From the NCBI GenBank assembly GCA_947652115.1, contig OX393566.1, positions 10,148,982-10,212,981 of the forward strand: a DNA stretch of 64,000 bases, written 5' to 3'. The notes below the pieces were generated by a model that was given only the letters and a program-made list of their open reading frames with translations, was not told where the DNA came from and ran no database searches. Shown piece after piece: positions 22,901 through 35,871 of this stretch (its first letter is position 1; each line of letters begins with the position of its first letter). A program made the position numbers and the translations under genes. Source of the DNA: Blastomussa wellsi. Its lineage: Eukaryota; Cnidaria; Anthozoa; Scleractinia; Plerogyridae.

Positions 22901-25900
22901 CTCAGTATGGAGATGCCATGTTGCTGCCCATCCGAATGGGCACCAACATGGCGGCTGGAAATCAAAGAAAACACCTGGCACTCGCTTTTGAAATCAATTG
23001 CCCTTTCCTTATGATCTAACAAACATCTTTCCTAATACATGAAATGTTTAAACTGCAAAAGTTGCGAGAAAAGACCGTTCCTTCAAGCATGACAGCTTTG
23101 TCACTGTGCCATCATGATGTCACGTGCAGTGGAAATCTTGAAAATGCAAACAAAAAAGCTATTTAGCTGGAAACTTGTGAAAAGTTGCATTCTTCAGATT
23201 TCTTTCACGTGGTGACAATAAAAATTTATTACGTCACATGAAAACCAAGAATAATAAAATCAGAGCATAATCAAAACTACCAACATACACGACCACTCGC
23301 AAGAAGGAGTGTGTAGATACAGCAGCTATGATATGTCAAAGTAATCACATTCTGAAGTGTTTGAATGTGCATCAGATGGTATGTTCATACTAGGTACCTG
23401 TGGATAGTTTTTATGATACATATTCACCTTCTAATGCTGTTTTTAAAATGGACCTGTTATTACAAGCACAGGAACCCTACTACTTCAGCTTACCTCTATC
23501 AGATTCATGGTAATTTGACTCTAGTTCTTCATCTGTCAAGCCCCATATTGACTTGGCTTGGCTTGCTGTTAAATGACTTACACTTTGAGAAGGAGGAACA
23601 GGGTTCAATAGATACCAAACAATAACAGATGTCTTAAGTTGACTGACTGGTCTGAAAAAATTATGATCATTCTTAAGTACTTCAGCTTTGTAGAACATTT
23701 CATAGAGGTAAATGTATGTATACTCCGGCCAACTTGTTTTGAGACCAAAATCCACCTGAAAGGAAGAAATAAAACCAAACAAGACTAAGCTGTTGATGTC
23801 TTCTTGATGACAAATGACAGATATGCCATTAAAACAATCAGACTGACCAGATTTCATGACAAGCGAAACCATTCTTGAACTAATGTATTATTATGTAAAT
23901 GTATGGCCAAAGGGCTGAGAAATCTTGAATAAAGGGTACATCAGACTGACAAGAAACAGTGCCATGATGGCTCCTAGATAGAATCTGCTCACAGTGATAG
24001 GTCGCATTCTGAAAGACAGATTAATGGCCAATTGACAGCAGCATTGATTAGCCTGCTCAGGAAACTCAAACAAATTCTGCTCTTTAAAAAATTGCCTCAA
24101 TTTGCTGAAACAGGACCTTAAGTGAGCTGGCACACACGTACATTCAAGGTTAACAGTTGTGTTGTTGTTTGTAACACATCATCATGTAGCGAAAACACAC
24201 CTGAATAGCTGGAGTAGTACCTACATAAATGAAATACCCACAGCTTAATGACAACAGCACATTAGTTAACCCCACAAATATTTGCAATATGCAACCCAAT
24301 CGATCTTTTCAATGTGTTACAGAATTTTACTAGTTTCATGGAAGGAAAAAAATTAGAATCCCATCATCCTAAAAAAACTGAAAATTGTTTCTTGTACAAT
24401 TCACAAACCGTGGGTTATTAATTGCAACAAATCACTACCCATACTTAGAAAAATAATATTCTATAATAAACATCCCATGCTTGTTATGTTTGAGTTTTGT
24501 AGGATAAACTGAACATCAGTCCTGAAGAATTAAATAATTCAGTACTTTTATGTACTATGCAACAGTGAAAACTGATGAGATCCCACATTTTCCTCGAAAT
24601 AATTTTGGGGGACCAAAGTAAAGAAATCAACTTCCACATTATTTTGCTCATTTGGTCTACGCATAACATTATCTATGACATATAGAAAACTATGCCAAAC
24701 AAAAATTCAGCCACTGATTCAGTATGATGCTCATAAAACTGTGGTACAATTTTGTTATGCTATTGTACAAAAACTTTTTCAAGGATTTGCCTGCTTGACT
24801 TTCAATTTATTTCTCCCCTAGTTTCTCCTGAAACTAAAATGCTTTGTGTCTTGTGCAGTTCAAAAATCGTAATTTGCGGCCACTGAAAGTAAAGTAAAAT
24901 CGGTAATAGCCTTTGGGAAAACCCCTAATGAACTGAAAACGGTTGCATGAAGTTAGCGTTTCTTTCCTTGCAGACAAAAAATAGATTAAGAAGAGAGAGA
25001 TTGGTTATAAGATAAATTAAACAACAAAATTGCCTCCTTCCTTTTCAGGAAAAAAATTATCTGCAATTAGCGACAAGCAGGGAATTTAAAGAAAGAAACA
25101 GTGGATCTATATTTTCGGTGGCCAAACATGGTGCAGCTGCTATAGGCCTGGCCAAAGCAGCACAAAACAATCGATTCCGGTGTCGATAATATCGCGTAAA
25201 TTTCCTTTCAAAAAGCCTCAATTTATTTATTCATGTCCTCTTGTTCAAAAAAGCTGTGCATATTTCCCCACTTGGACAAGCTCTTGTACCATGCAAAATC
25301 AACACAGTGTTTACAAAAGGTACTGAAAGTCCCAAGCCAATGTCTCGGGAATGAAAGTGAAATGATAAGAGTTGAAAGAGGAGAAAGGGTACAGTGCCAA
25401 GTCCGATCGAGAGCAATGACAAACGCGCGATAAAGTATCACAAGAACAGAACTATTCTCTCGCAGAATTCAACACAAGCCGGCTATTCAACACCAACCAC
25501 TTGGCTTCACTGAAATCGATCTCTTCATTACCATTTCAATAACCCACCAACATTACATGAAACGAGGCACGCCGACGAATAGAAACACCCTCTTTCCTCC
25601 CAACCCGGATATGCCAGGCGGTGAATAGGTAAAGGCAGTTTGATCGCTCCGGCAGCCTTTCTTGCTCCCCAAGTCGACAGATTCTATCGTTTTATTTACC
25701 CTTAGGCTTCAAAAAAATATATCCAAGAGAAGTAAAGCTCGAATTTCTTGGCAGCTTTCGTATCTTGAATAATATATTAGACCTAAATGAAAGCACTTGC
25801 CCTCTTCGTTACTCGAATGTTTATAACGCACGAATTCTACAAAATATCACAAACGTAGCGAAAAGCAAACAAAATAGAAATATTCCGCTTTGAGTAGTGC

Positions 25901-26534
25901 TTGTGTTTTAGAATTCCGTAAAACTGAGACGAAGAAAGGCTGCCTTTCTGTCAGATATTCTGCCCGAACGGGTACAACTACCGCATGGCATTTAGAAATC
26001 GGAAATAGAAAACCCAAGCGTTTCGCTGCGAACCTCAGGTCGAATAAAACAAAGGAGAACGCCACTCCAACACTCCGATTTTACGTTTTACTGTGTATTT
26101 TCCCACTGAAAGTTTACTGAAAACGCTCGCAATTCAGTCTCAGAACAAAGATTTTCCGTTTCATAAACGAGCGAAGTAAAGGCTTGTATGAACAACGAGA
26201 ATTTCTCATAGTCAAGAGGTAGGGGTGGCGTTCTCTTGCTTGAACCAAATTGGCAAAAGTAACAAAGCAGAAATGCAAAGAAACTCAAAACGAAACGAGG
26301 TAAATACTAAAGCAATGACTCGCTTCGTCGACAGTAACAAAATAATTCAAAAATACCACTCACCCTACATCGATGACGCCATATGAGATTCGACAGGCAG
26401 AGTCGGTGAAAAAGTCGGCAAGTTTTGCCCAACATTACAAGACTCCTGAAGTCCAAATACTCCAAAATAAGAACAAGAACTTCCTCGCTTAAGTGAGTCA
26501 ACAACGATGGCGGCAAAATAATCCTAGACTCCAT
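15096..26534 (-). CDS. F-box protein, unassigned, seven coding exons, 513 residues
   Basis: Exons in transcript order: 26364-26534, 23494-23755, 22010-22296, 20671-20853, 20138-20307, 15963-16175, 15096-15351; 1,542 bases including TAA, every junction GT-AG and in phase. Residues about 8-50 are an F-box (PPSLLTHLSEEVLVLILEYLDFRSLV split over LGKTCRLFHRLCLSNLIWRHR), implying a substrate receptor of an SCF ubiquitin ligase. Exon 2 contains LTASQAKSIWGLTDEEL, resembling the short motif at the XPA C-terminal domain boundary. Exons 6 and 7 both open with a related block (FLEKGNLEDFTRLKM and FLETGYRSDFNKIRM). No WD or leucine-rich repeats are seen, so by architecture it is FBXO class. I chose the ATG at 26534 because it lies next to the F-box; in-frame upstream ATGs up to 26708 would add 58 residues. 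Substrate unknown. Confidence 0.82.
16405..16575 (+). mobile_element. tRNA-derived SINE, second family
   Basis: GTGGCCCGGGTTCGATTCTC includes a B-box match (GGTTCGATTCT). It is followed by CCCGGCGTCATGTGTGGGTT, GGTTCTCCTCCTCGCTCCGA and an AC-rich tail (AAAAACCAACACTTCTAAAT). The tRNA-like 5' part is truncated. Lies in the intron between F-box exons 5 and 6, just upstream of a Penelope-derived insertion. Confidence 0.65.
16676..16715 (-). ncRNA. Hammerhead-ribozyme-like motif (minus copy)
   Basis: Reverse complement reads CCGACGA, hairpin GGGC-TAAC-GCTC, GAAACGTCAACTC. Same order as the motif at 10474. Inverted relative to 16756-16795. Confidence 0.45.
16756..16795 (+). ncRNA. Hammerhead-ribozyme-like motif (plus copy)
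   Basis: CGCTCCGACGAAGGGCTAAC then GCTCGAAACGTCAGCTC. Matches the family consensus in this window; see 10474-10513 for the structural reading and its caveat. Confidence 0.45.
16926..20137. other. Large intron of the unassigned F-box gene (between exons 5 and 6); no gene seen
   Basis: About 3.2 kb without recognisable exon, RNA gene or well-bounded repeat. A 64-codon plus-strand frame at 17460-17654 has no family resemblance and I do not call it. Confidence 0.4.
20372..20602. mobile_element. Tc1/mariner-type MITE
   Basis: Ends CAGCGCGACGCGCCTAAGTG and the complement of CACTTTGGCGCGTTGCACTG. The inverted repeat is about 45 bp long through GTGGCCACCC.ACAAACTTTTT. TA lies on both sides (20370-20371, 20603-20604). 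It fills most of the 363-bp intron between F-box exons 4 and 5. Confidence 0.75.
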
Positions 26535-29500
26535 TTCCTCGGGCTGAAATATCCTTGTGTTCGTTGATAATCTATGTAGAGGTGGTACGCAGTAAGCAAA
26601 CCTTCCAGAACTGGCGTTTCGACAACTATGGGCGAATTTCTTCGCTTTAGGAGGGCAAAGATTTGAGTCCAACATGCTTGATGGCATTCTATTCTCAACG
26701 GACCACACTTACGAAGGGACCCAAATGACTGCGGCCGACATAAAAGCTCTAGATAAATAGAAAAACATAAAGGATACCTCCCTGCTAATGACACAATATC
26801 TCTAAGACTAAGAAGGAAGCTTTGTTGTTTTTATATATTCTTTTGACACGTGCATTTCCCGTCGCATTACGCATGCTCACATCGGACATGACATTTTTCG
26901 AACCAATCAGCGTGGCCGGCGCGTGTTTAGAATTCTTGGTAGCTGGGCTGGTGTTCGTAATAAAACATAATTATCACAGCTATCTCCACGAAAGAGAAAA
27001 TAGAACGCCAAAGCTAGCGGAACAAGGGACTGAAGCTAGCGGAACAGTGCACTACAGCGTGGAGAACCATTGACCTTTGGGGTCTGCTGATTGGCGTCAA
27101 AATCTTCTTGTCGAATCGAGAAAGAACTCTAGTTGAGAAGATTACCAGAGTGGGCAACATGTCTGTGACATTCGCCCCGAAATATAATCCCTTTATAATT
27201 TATTTAATTTCCCTTGTGTTTTGAGACAGTCGATCGCTGGCCGCAGCTCGGGGCTGGAAAGAGCTGTATTCAGAATTCTCAGTTTTAACTCAACTGAAAC
27301 GGGAAATTTGGCGTGGTTATTCGGAGTAGCGCTTTCACTGGTTGCGACGCAACGAAGCAGCGCCTCTGAGCTTCTGTGGTTAGTCAATGTATGTTTCTTT
27401 TAAAATTGCTGTTTATTTGGGCGATCCTTCAGTGGACTTAAACGAAGCACGTTGAACATTTCATTTCTCTGTCGAGTGCGTTCAGGGCAAAATCTACTGG
27501 TTAAATGTAGCGAACGGAGCCGGCGAGCAGAAACTGTCGATGACGTCAAACATACAAAACTCCGATTCCACGCAAATTGTTATTATCGGAAACATGGTAA
27601 GAGAGAAAGAGAGTGAGTCAGCTCGGCAAAGAAAGGACTCACGAAAAAGAAATAAATGTATATTGCGCCAATAGCAGAAAACGAATGTAAATGGCAATAT
27701 TGTCATCTTTTCGCCTCAAGGCCCTTTGAATCGAAAAATTCTTTGCAATATTCTTGACAAAAGTTTCTAACCGCACTCGAGATGTTGCTCAGCTAAAAGC
27801 TTGAGCGATTAGCGCAAGTCCGGGAGATCGGAACGCGTTCACTTCGAACATCTAGTTCTAGTGAAGAAGAAATGTTCTTTGCAAACAAAAAGCGAATTTG
27901 TCTTTCATGATTCGCTGAAAAACACCTGAGCCAATCACGCAGCTGACGGGCCTTCCATTGTGGTTTTATTCTTTGTTCAGCTAATAAATGAAAAGTGAAA
28001 TTTTAATTACTTCCCTCGAGCTTGTCAGTCGTTATATTGGAACAGTGTTCGTAGAAATTTGTCTTGAGTTAGCTCGCAGGCCAATGACATATTGCACCAA
28101 TTAGCTAAACCGACTTGCCCGCCACCAAAACCGCCGGTATACACCTCTTCTAGCATCACAGCCAATGAAGGACTCACGTGGTTTCGCTTTCCACCATGGG
28201 GCAGCTGCGCTTGCAGCCTTCGCTTGAGCTTTTGTCACGAAAACGGGTAGATAGCTACCATTGAAAAGATGGACGGAGGAAATAATTTGTGAAATTAAAC
28301 ATGGCATTCAATCGTGGCCTCGGCTGCGAACAATGGTATTATCATTGAAATGTGAGGGTTGGATCCTTTCATATGCAGAACCCTGTTTTCAGGGTGGCTA
28401 AACCAAACATGCAAATGACGTGTCATACCAGTGGCACAGTTGATAAACTGGCCTCCAAAACGGGCACAACACTCCGTAAAATGATGCTCAAAACAACGCA
28501 ACTGCTGCGCCATACAGGCAGACAAAGTGGTTGAGAATTTGCATCTAAAAAGATAGCTCGTTAGTATTGTAAACATGGCTATAATTGTGTTATACATCAC
28601 TCAGTCCGGTCTCGGGAAATAAGCGCAAACGCGGCACGTTCTATTAATATTTAACGTAATTCACGTGACGTCACTCATTCGATAAATGCGTAATGATGCT
28701 GGCTATTGAGATGACTAATGGCCGACCTTAGGGTGTCGGGCATTAGCAATACGAGCACCAACTTATTGAGACTTATGGTGATATTGGTCGGCACAGCTGC
28801 CAAATGGCTTCGTCAAATTCGCCTTTGGACCATAAAGTTTCAAGTACTTTGTTTTGAGCTTGTTTCCCGGCAATGTAGGAAACTGCACCCACTAAAAAGT
28901 GTTTGAGATGTATCATCACACAAATACATCGAAAGACGATTAAGTACCTTCTTGCCAATTAAAAAGAAAGGGAAACAAGGAAAGGGTGATTATGATAACA
29001 AGTTTCACAAAGCCCCGTTTTGAAAAGCAGGTCTTCATCAACGCAACTTCGCCACTAAGCAATCTAATATTTCTGCGAAGCTGCACGAATGAAAATGGAA
29101 CGACATTTGAAACATTGTGAACTCATGATATGCAAACCTACACAACAACAATACACCACCAATCAACGAGCTCCAGGGCTGCTACTGATAAAACACATGA
29201 AAATATGATTATTCTTTTCTTAGCTAGGTCGATATTTTTTCTTTATTTATTCGTCAGGTGAAAGAAAGAACAAAAAGATGGCTTGATTGCACTATTTGCC
29301 TTTTCCAAACACTCGTCCAAAACCATGGAAACCACAATTTCTCGTGAAAGAATTACTAAAATGAAGAAATTGCCTGAGGTGTTGAAACAACCCTCCTATT
29401 AAACAGTCCGATAGAATATCCATCATTTGAGATGAGCTTGAATACAAATCAATTCAAAGGCACAGCTCTCTTCAGGCACAAGACATTCAAAGGTTTACAG

Positions 29501-31957
29501 TGGCTTCTAGTTCCACGCGTTATATTTTGTTGCCACGCTCTCCGCGCGGGACTTCCGATCATGATCAAAAGTTTAGCGAAGCGGTCAATCTCAAGAAGCT
29601 AAAACGGAAAAGATATAAGACACACCCCAATGCGACGACTTCCTTGCCAACAGATCGTGCGATGGAGCTAAAAGGAAAGTAAATTCAAGTATGAACACCA
29701 GTTAAGCTAGCTCAAAATTGTTTGAAGAAAGACAAAAAGCTATGACAACAAGTTCAGAGTTCTGCTTTCTCGCTGAGATGATCTAGGAGCGCACGTGACA
29801 GCATGCAGTATCCGCTTAGCTTTATTCAGCTAGATCAGGTAACTGATTTGTGTTGAATATGGTATTCATGTCCGATCTCATTAAATATATACCCGCTGTA
29901 GTGGTTGTCTTTCGTATCAAAATATAAAATATGTGCAGAGAATAGTCACCGGCTTGTTAGAAAACCACACGTACGATTAGCTGGACAATTACCACTTGTT
30001 TTGATTGGCGGAGTAGCACTTCTCTTTCTCGTAGAAATATTCAACCTGACGGGTCGGTTTCCGAATGGAAAAACATTATCGCTAATCCATCGTTTTAAGA
30101 AAAGTTAAGGCGTTCACAGGGTTCGATTTCTAACTTAAATAACTTCTTCGCCAATACAGTACTGGTATATTTGAATTTCTCCAGTGGTAAAGTACTCGGA
30201 AGTTCATCCAACATTGGAAAATATTTGATGGAAAGTAGTAAAGTACTCGGACATTCCTACAACATTGAAAAATATTTGAAGGAAAGTTCTGTGAAATAAC
30301 TAAGTTAGTCATTTTAAAGCAATTTTAAAGCAAGCTATGTGAAGGAGCAGAACAGAATTTTTCAGAGAAGGAAACAATCTTTTTGGTACACCGCAAATGA
30401 GCAAAGGCATCAAAGTATCGTTTTCTCTGTCCTCTTTTAGTGCACCTGTACCTTTTCCTTCCAGTACTGGCTAAAAACGATTTGCTTTCGTGTAAAAGCA
30501 TAACTAAATAAATACTGGACTATATTTTACGATATGTGTGGAATTCCACACAGATCGGCTTTAGGAAACGTAAAATGTCTTCTACCGATTGCAATACTGG
30601 GGACAGTATTTTCAGTAAAATACTTGACTCTTCCATGGAGTCTCGAAGGTTTCTCTTCCAATATTTCATCGGTAACTGATTCCGCGCTTCTTGTCATGCA
30701 GTAAAAAAACTCATCTTCCACGATCTTGTAAAATTGTCCAATAGTTTTTTTTTCAGATCTTTCCGAAAGAAAGACCTGTATGCAGCATACCAACGTTTGA
30801 TAGAAAGGTTGGCCAGGCTGGGTTGCAGACAGGAAGAAGTCAATCAGTAACTTTAAAAATTGACCCCTTGCAGGCCTGGACTCCGTGACTTGTCAGATTC
30901 GTGGAATGACTGAAAATCTGTATTTGCCATGTTACATTGCATTTGATATGGTTTTAATCTAATAACTAACGCCATTGAAAGGATTACTTGCATTTCCCTG
31001 TTGGTATGTTTTTTTTTTGTTTAAGTAACCCACTGAATTCATTCATCACCGCACCCGTCACCCTTGGAACCCAGCGCCATTCCGGGCTGGGCGTTTATCG
31101 GCTCCGTGCACCGATTCCGATCTAAAGTGAACAAATCATCACCCGTAGGGGAAATTGAAACTCGATGATTTTTCACTTGTAATTGCCAATCGGATTAAAA
31201 ATATCATGAGCACAGCCACTCTTGATCTTTCGACCTTTCCTGCCGAATAAAAGTGCACACATCGAGTCGGCTATGAAAAGGAAAACAAGTATTCTCTTTT
31301 TGTTGACTCTCGCCAAAAAAGAAAAGGAGTCCAGCGAGAGGACAGATGCCTCTGCAAGCTGATAGTTCTTATCTTGACAATTCAAGGGTTTGAACACCGT
31401 GGCAAACATATTTGTGATATAATCTAGACAAAGCATATAAATCTGTGCAATTAGCAGCGTGTTTCACATTCTGTCGTTTTCACCAAGATCTTCAACCTAT
31501 GATAGTGATGTCGTGTTTGACGGTTTTCCTGTTTGGTGACTAGTTGTGTAACATCTTGCTGTGTTCTTGGAACATTTTTGACATTTCAACACCAATACAC
31601 GGAAAACACTCAGGATATTTTTGTCCATGATAGAATGCTTGTATTTCATGTCTTAATTCTTTGATCAGAATTATCTGGATAAGGCAAACAGCACGTATTC
31701 AGGTTGGAAATTTAATTGTGTTCAGTATAAATAACAATGTAAACAATATGAGTCACATTCCAGGACTCATTCATTTGAAAATAACCTTATAAAAGAAAAA
31801 TATTGACAGAGAAGGAAAGGACAAGGTATAAAAACGGATTGCTTTGACAAAATACAGCAAACAGCTTTCATCGTGACAGCAGCTTTTCGAAATTTCTCAT
31901 TTACAAAAATCAATGTACGTGCGTGACGCTATGTTAGGTCATGTTACTGGATGTCCT
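26535..31957. other. Intergenic region between the F-box gene and HSPBAP1; mostly no recognisable content
   Basis: The F-box gene and HSPBAP1 point away from each other across about 5.5 kb. I found no tRNA, clear exon chain or bounded transposon. The only frame with plausible composition is listed separately at 30527-30793. Confidence 0.4.
30527..30793 (-). CDS. Possible terminal exon of an unknown gene
   Basis: An 88-codon frame with a charged, protein-like composition (KTIGQFYKIVEDEFFYCMTR, then SVTDEILEEKPSRLHGRVKY and an end near GIPHIS). An acceptor-like TGCATACAG precedes GTCTTTCTTTCG in frame, so it might be the last exon of a spliced minus-strand gene; another minus-strand frame at 31173-31436 could be a partner. 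No family is recognised and it may be chance. Confidence 0.2.
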   Translation of the reverse strand: MVCCIQVFLSERSEKKTIGQFYKIVEDEFFYCMTRSAESVTDEILEEKPSRLHGRVKYFTENTVPSIAIGRRHFTFPKADLCGIPHIS

Positions 31958-32044
31958 CTCTTCCGGTGACATTACTTCCGGTATGTACACTATTCCGTGG
32001 TTCTTATTGTACAGCGGAATAACCGTGACGTGACGTCATCCAAC
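31958..32044 (+). promoter_or_regulatory. Putative HSPBAP1 core promoter: two ETS sites and a full CRE
   Basis: CTTCCGG occurs at 31960-31966 and 31975-31981 (ETS/GABP-type sites, close to the ATG). A palindromic TGACGTCA (CREB/ATF) lies at 32031-32038, seven bases before the start codon. The start context AACATGGCGG also resembles a YY1 site. Motif matches only; no TATA box is seen. Confidence 0.55.
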
Positions 32045-35000
32045 ATGGCGGACGAACGTGGCTGGAATGTCAACAAGACTCGCCACTGCGAAGTGGAGAG
32101 AACATCACTGATTTCTAACCCTGAAAAACTTCGAATTCATATTTTAAATCACACAGAGCCGGCAGTTTTTGATGGCGCAGCTAGACAATGGACGTGTTCG
32201 CAATGGACACCGGAATTTTTGGCTTCCGAAGTCGGTGATCTCAGAACAAGGTTTCGGTTTTGTGCCAGAGCGAACTGTTCCACAAGTGAAAATCCTTGTA
32301 AGACAGCCATTATGGAAACAGATTGCGAATTCGAGGAAGGGAGCTTTGGCGATTTTATTCAATGGTTGAATGGCTGCATTGAGAAATCGGGAAGTTTGTC
32401 GCGTTTCCAAAGGTAACTAAAGACAATTATCCTAATTATTATTTAGAAGGCAAGTTTATTTTAGACCGGGTGTGTTTCGCCATATAATAATAGTCGTATA
32501 CAGGTCCAATCTCAATCATGACTGATCTTGACCTTGCCCATACAACACAAACAAACAAATTATCTTCTGGTACTCAGGAGTGCAAGAAACCCACTGCCAA
32601 AAGACGGCTTTTGGTATGTGTATTGATTCCTCTTTGTTAATTATTTTAATTATCGTTGAAATATTGGCCAAGTGCAGGAGATCAGCAAGACCGCTTGCGT
32701 ATGGGATGTGGCTTTCAACAGCAAATGCAAATTGATATTGGCCGACCTGTTACAGGAGTGGACATATAGACAGTATGACGCCTTGGAGGGTCAAGAAAAC
32801 TGTTTACACCAGGTGTCATATAATCCTATTGTTCAACTTGCATGAGATCTGTGAAGAACGTGACTGATTTGGTTTATGTTTATAAATAATCTCCCCAAAG
32901 ACGTTTAGCCTGGTGTTGTCTGATGGTTTTCCATGATTAAGGCTGAAGCCCGGTAATTTCGACCTCAAGTGTTTGCTTTGTGTTAGAAGTTTGGATTATA
33001 TCAAAACAACCAGTGAGCATAGGTGTGACAGACGACAGGGAATTATATGCTTCCAAACGAATAATGGGTATACTGAAGCATGAGGCACGAATGTTAACAA
33101 AAAATTGTTCATTTGAGAGTTCAGAGATTTCAAGACTCAGATCTATCTAATGCCCTTTCAGGAAAAGCCTTCATTAAAGGGGCACTTTCATGAGAACTTT
33201 GCTGTTTTTCAGGTCAATTTTGACAAAATCGTTATCTTGTGCCCAATAACATGCACAGAATGCTCCTGCAGAATTATCAATCAGAATTTAAATGAACTTT
33301 TTTTCAGGGAGAGCGAATGTTTTTAGGTGATTTTTTTCATTACGTAGCTAGTTGAAAACTTTGAAAAATTGGCTAAGTGTTTTAAGTTTCAATCCATTTC
33401 CATTCTCATCATGTATGTAACAGCATACAAGAGTTAATAGTGTATAGTCTTTGGCAATAAAACTGCACCATGATTGTTGGGTTTCCATTGATGCATAGCC
33501 AGTTTCTGGCTTTTCAGTGAGGCTACAAAAGCATGACAGTGCCCCTTTAATTTTCAATTGGATTGTGATTCTCCTGTGAATTATGTCATGTTCTTCCAGT
33601 TTTCACATGTTGTCATTATATTGAAAGTACGTTTTGCTTGCTTATTCTTGCCAGTGATGGCCAAATAATTTAGAACAAATGGCTATTTTAAAAAGGATAG
33701 AGGAAAAAAGTTTTTGCATACCACAACCTCACTTGCTCTGACAAATACCTATAACACTTATTTATTTTATTTGCCACACCACAGCTAACATTATTATAAA
33801 GCAAACAAAATAAAAGGTAACAGTGGTGAGGAGGCCTGAATGAAATTACGTAGCTTTAATTACAGTGTAGGACTCCTCAATAATTATAGTTTACAAGATG
33901 AAGTTAAAATAGAAGAAAAATGATGGCAGATACACTTACTATATCAAATGGAAAGTTACCATATGAAAAGGAAAGCTGCCAAAAAAAGTTAATACTTAAA
34001 GACATATATATAAGAATACTAATAATTATTACAAATAAACTCCTTAAGTGTCTTTTTAAGGGAGACAGGGGAGGTCTAGTTGACAATCTTGGTATTTTTA
34101 TAAGGAGTTGTAAAATTTAGGTCCTTGATAAAAAACGGAAAACTGCTTGATGTTAATCAGACAGAAAGGCAAACGGAAAGCCTTACAACATGGGTAAGTG
34201 GTTTTTAGGCTCAGCACACATATTACTCGTCAGCACCTAGGATAAATTCACCAGAAACACAGCACTGTTGATGCATAATCTGAGAAGAACCCAATTGGTT
34301 ATACTGTGTTGAGAGGGGCTTATTTCATAAATCAGAGTCATTTCCAGAATTCAACAAAGGTTATTCTCAAATGAAGTGACAGGTTTTTGTGTAAATATCA
34401 AAATTAGAGTGGTTGTCTGCCAGGTTTTGTTGTAGCTGTGGCAGCCAGGGTATGTCAATGCATGATGCAGTGAACTTGGCTTATCGGTTAGCATAAATTT
34501 TGGTAGAAATGCAACGACTATCCAGTGTCTGACTTTGTCAGGAAATTATCAAGGGAAATAAACAAAAGATATGAACTTTGTTGAAAGATTGTGTGAAGAA
34601 GTTCACCACTTACCAGCTTAAGAAGTGGACCATTTTATAGGGTTTCAACACATCCAAGAATAGATGAAATTACGTTAGTTCTGTACAAACAACCTATCAA
34701 TTAATTTATAGAGCTTGTGAAATGCAATCTTTTAAGTGTTCATTGGCACAGTCATTCTATTGACCATTAAAGTTGAAGGACATGCAAGGACATACAGAGC
34801 AAATAAGGTTGGAAAATGCATTGGGGGCAAGGGATTGGGGAGGAGGAAGAAACATCATCATCTACAGTCTCAAGTTCACATTGTGAAAGCCCTCCAAACT
34901 AGACTAGCAGGGTATCTGTTGGTCAGATTGATCGAGGAGATAAGTGAGACTTAAGGTTGCCTTAACAGTTCTAAAACATAAAGAGTATTATTTAGCAGGG

Positions 35001-35826
35001 AGAGCAAACCAAAATAGTTGGTTTCTTAATTTTTTGAGGAGATGGCTTGAGAATTTTGAAAAAAAAAGGGGGGAATTCTTTCTATTTTCAATCCACTTCC
35101 ATCCTCACCATCTGTAACAACAGACATCAGTAAATGGTTTCAATGCAGTAATGTGGTCTTGCGTAACTTAATTATTTGGTTTTAATTTGAGTGAAGAAAA
35201 GTGTTACCTTTTTGAAGTGTTGCTAAAATGCAAATTTAAAAGACAAATTTATGCCCTTTAATGACCACCAGAATGGCAGTTAGCATACATGATACACATA
35301 TTTAAAGTGGCAAATTATATTATTTAATTTTCAGACATGACTTTTGGTGCTATGCAGATTACAAATACATGGCTGAATTATTCAAAGATTTCCCACATTT
35401 ACGCCAGTGTGTTAACTGGGGCTGTTTTGGCTTTCCTGAAAGAAGTGGCGATGAGTCAACAATATGGATTGGAAGTAGTGAAGCATCCACCCCCTGTCAT
35501 GTTGATACATATGGCTGCAATTTAGTGGCACAGATTTATGGCAAAAAGAAATGGACTCTCTTTGCACCAGGAGAAACACCAAACTTGTATCCAACCAGAA
35601 TTCCTTTTGAGGAATCCAGTGTCTTTAGTCAAGTTAACATCACTAATCCAGATTTCACCAGGTTTCCAGCCTTTGCAAATGCTGTCCCATATGAGGTAAT
35701 TTCTTGCTGTAGGTTTATAGTTTTGCCATAAATTTTGTTTCTGACAACTGTGGTAGTGTTTAAAGGAGCTAAATCATGATATTACCCTAAATTACCCTTG
35801 AAATATAGGAAACCTAAAAATAATAG

Positions 35827-35871
<45 letters not shown>

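Noticed and set aside
23891..24133. Minus-strand frame with a hydrophobic stretch between F-box exons 1 and 2
   Set aside because: F-box exon 1 joins exon 2 in phase without it, and it has no matching splice sites in a useful frame.
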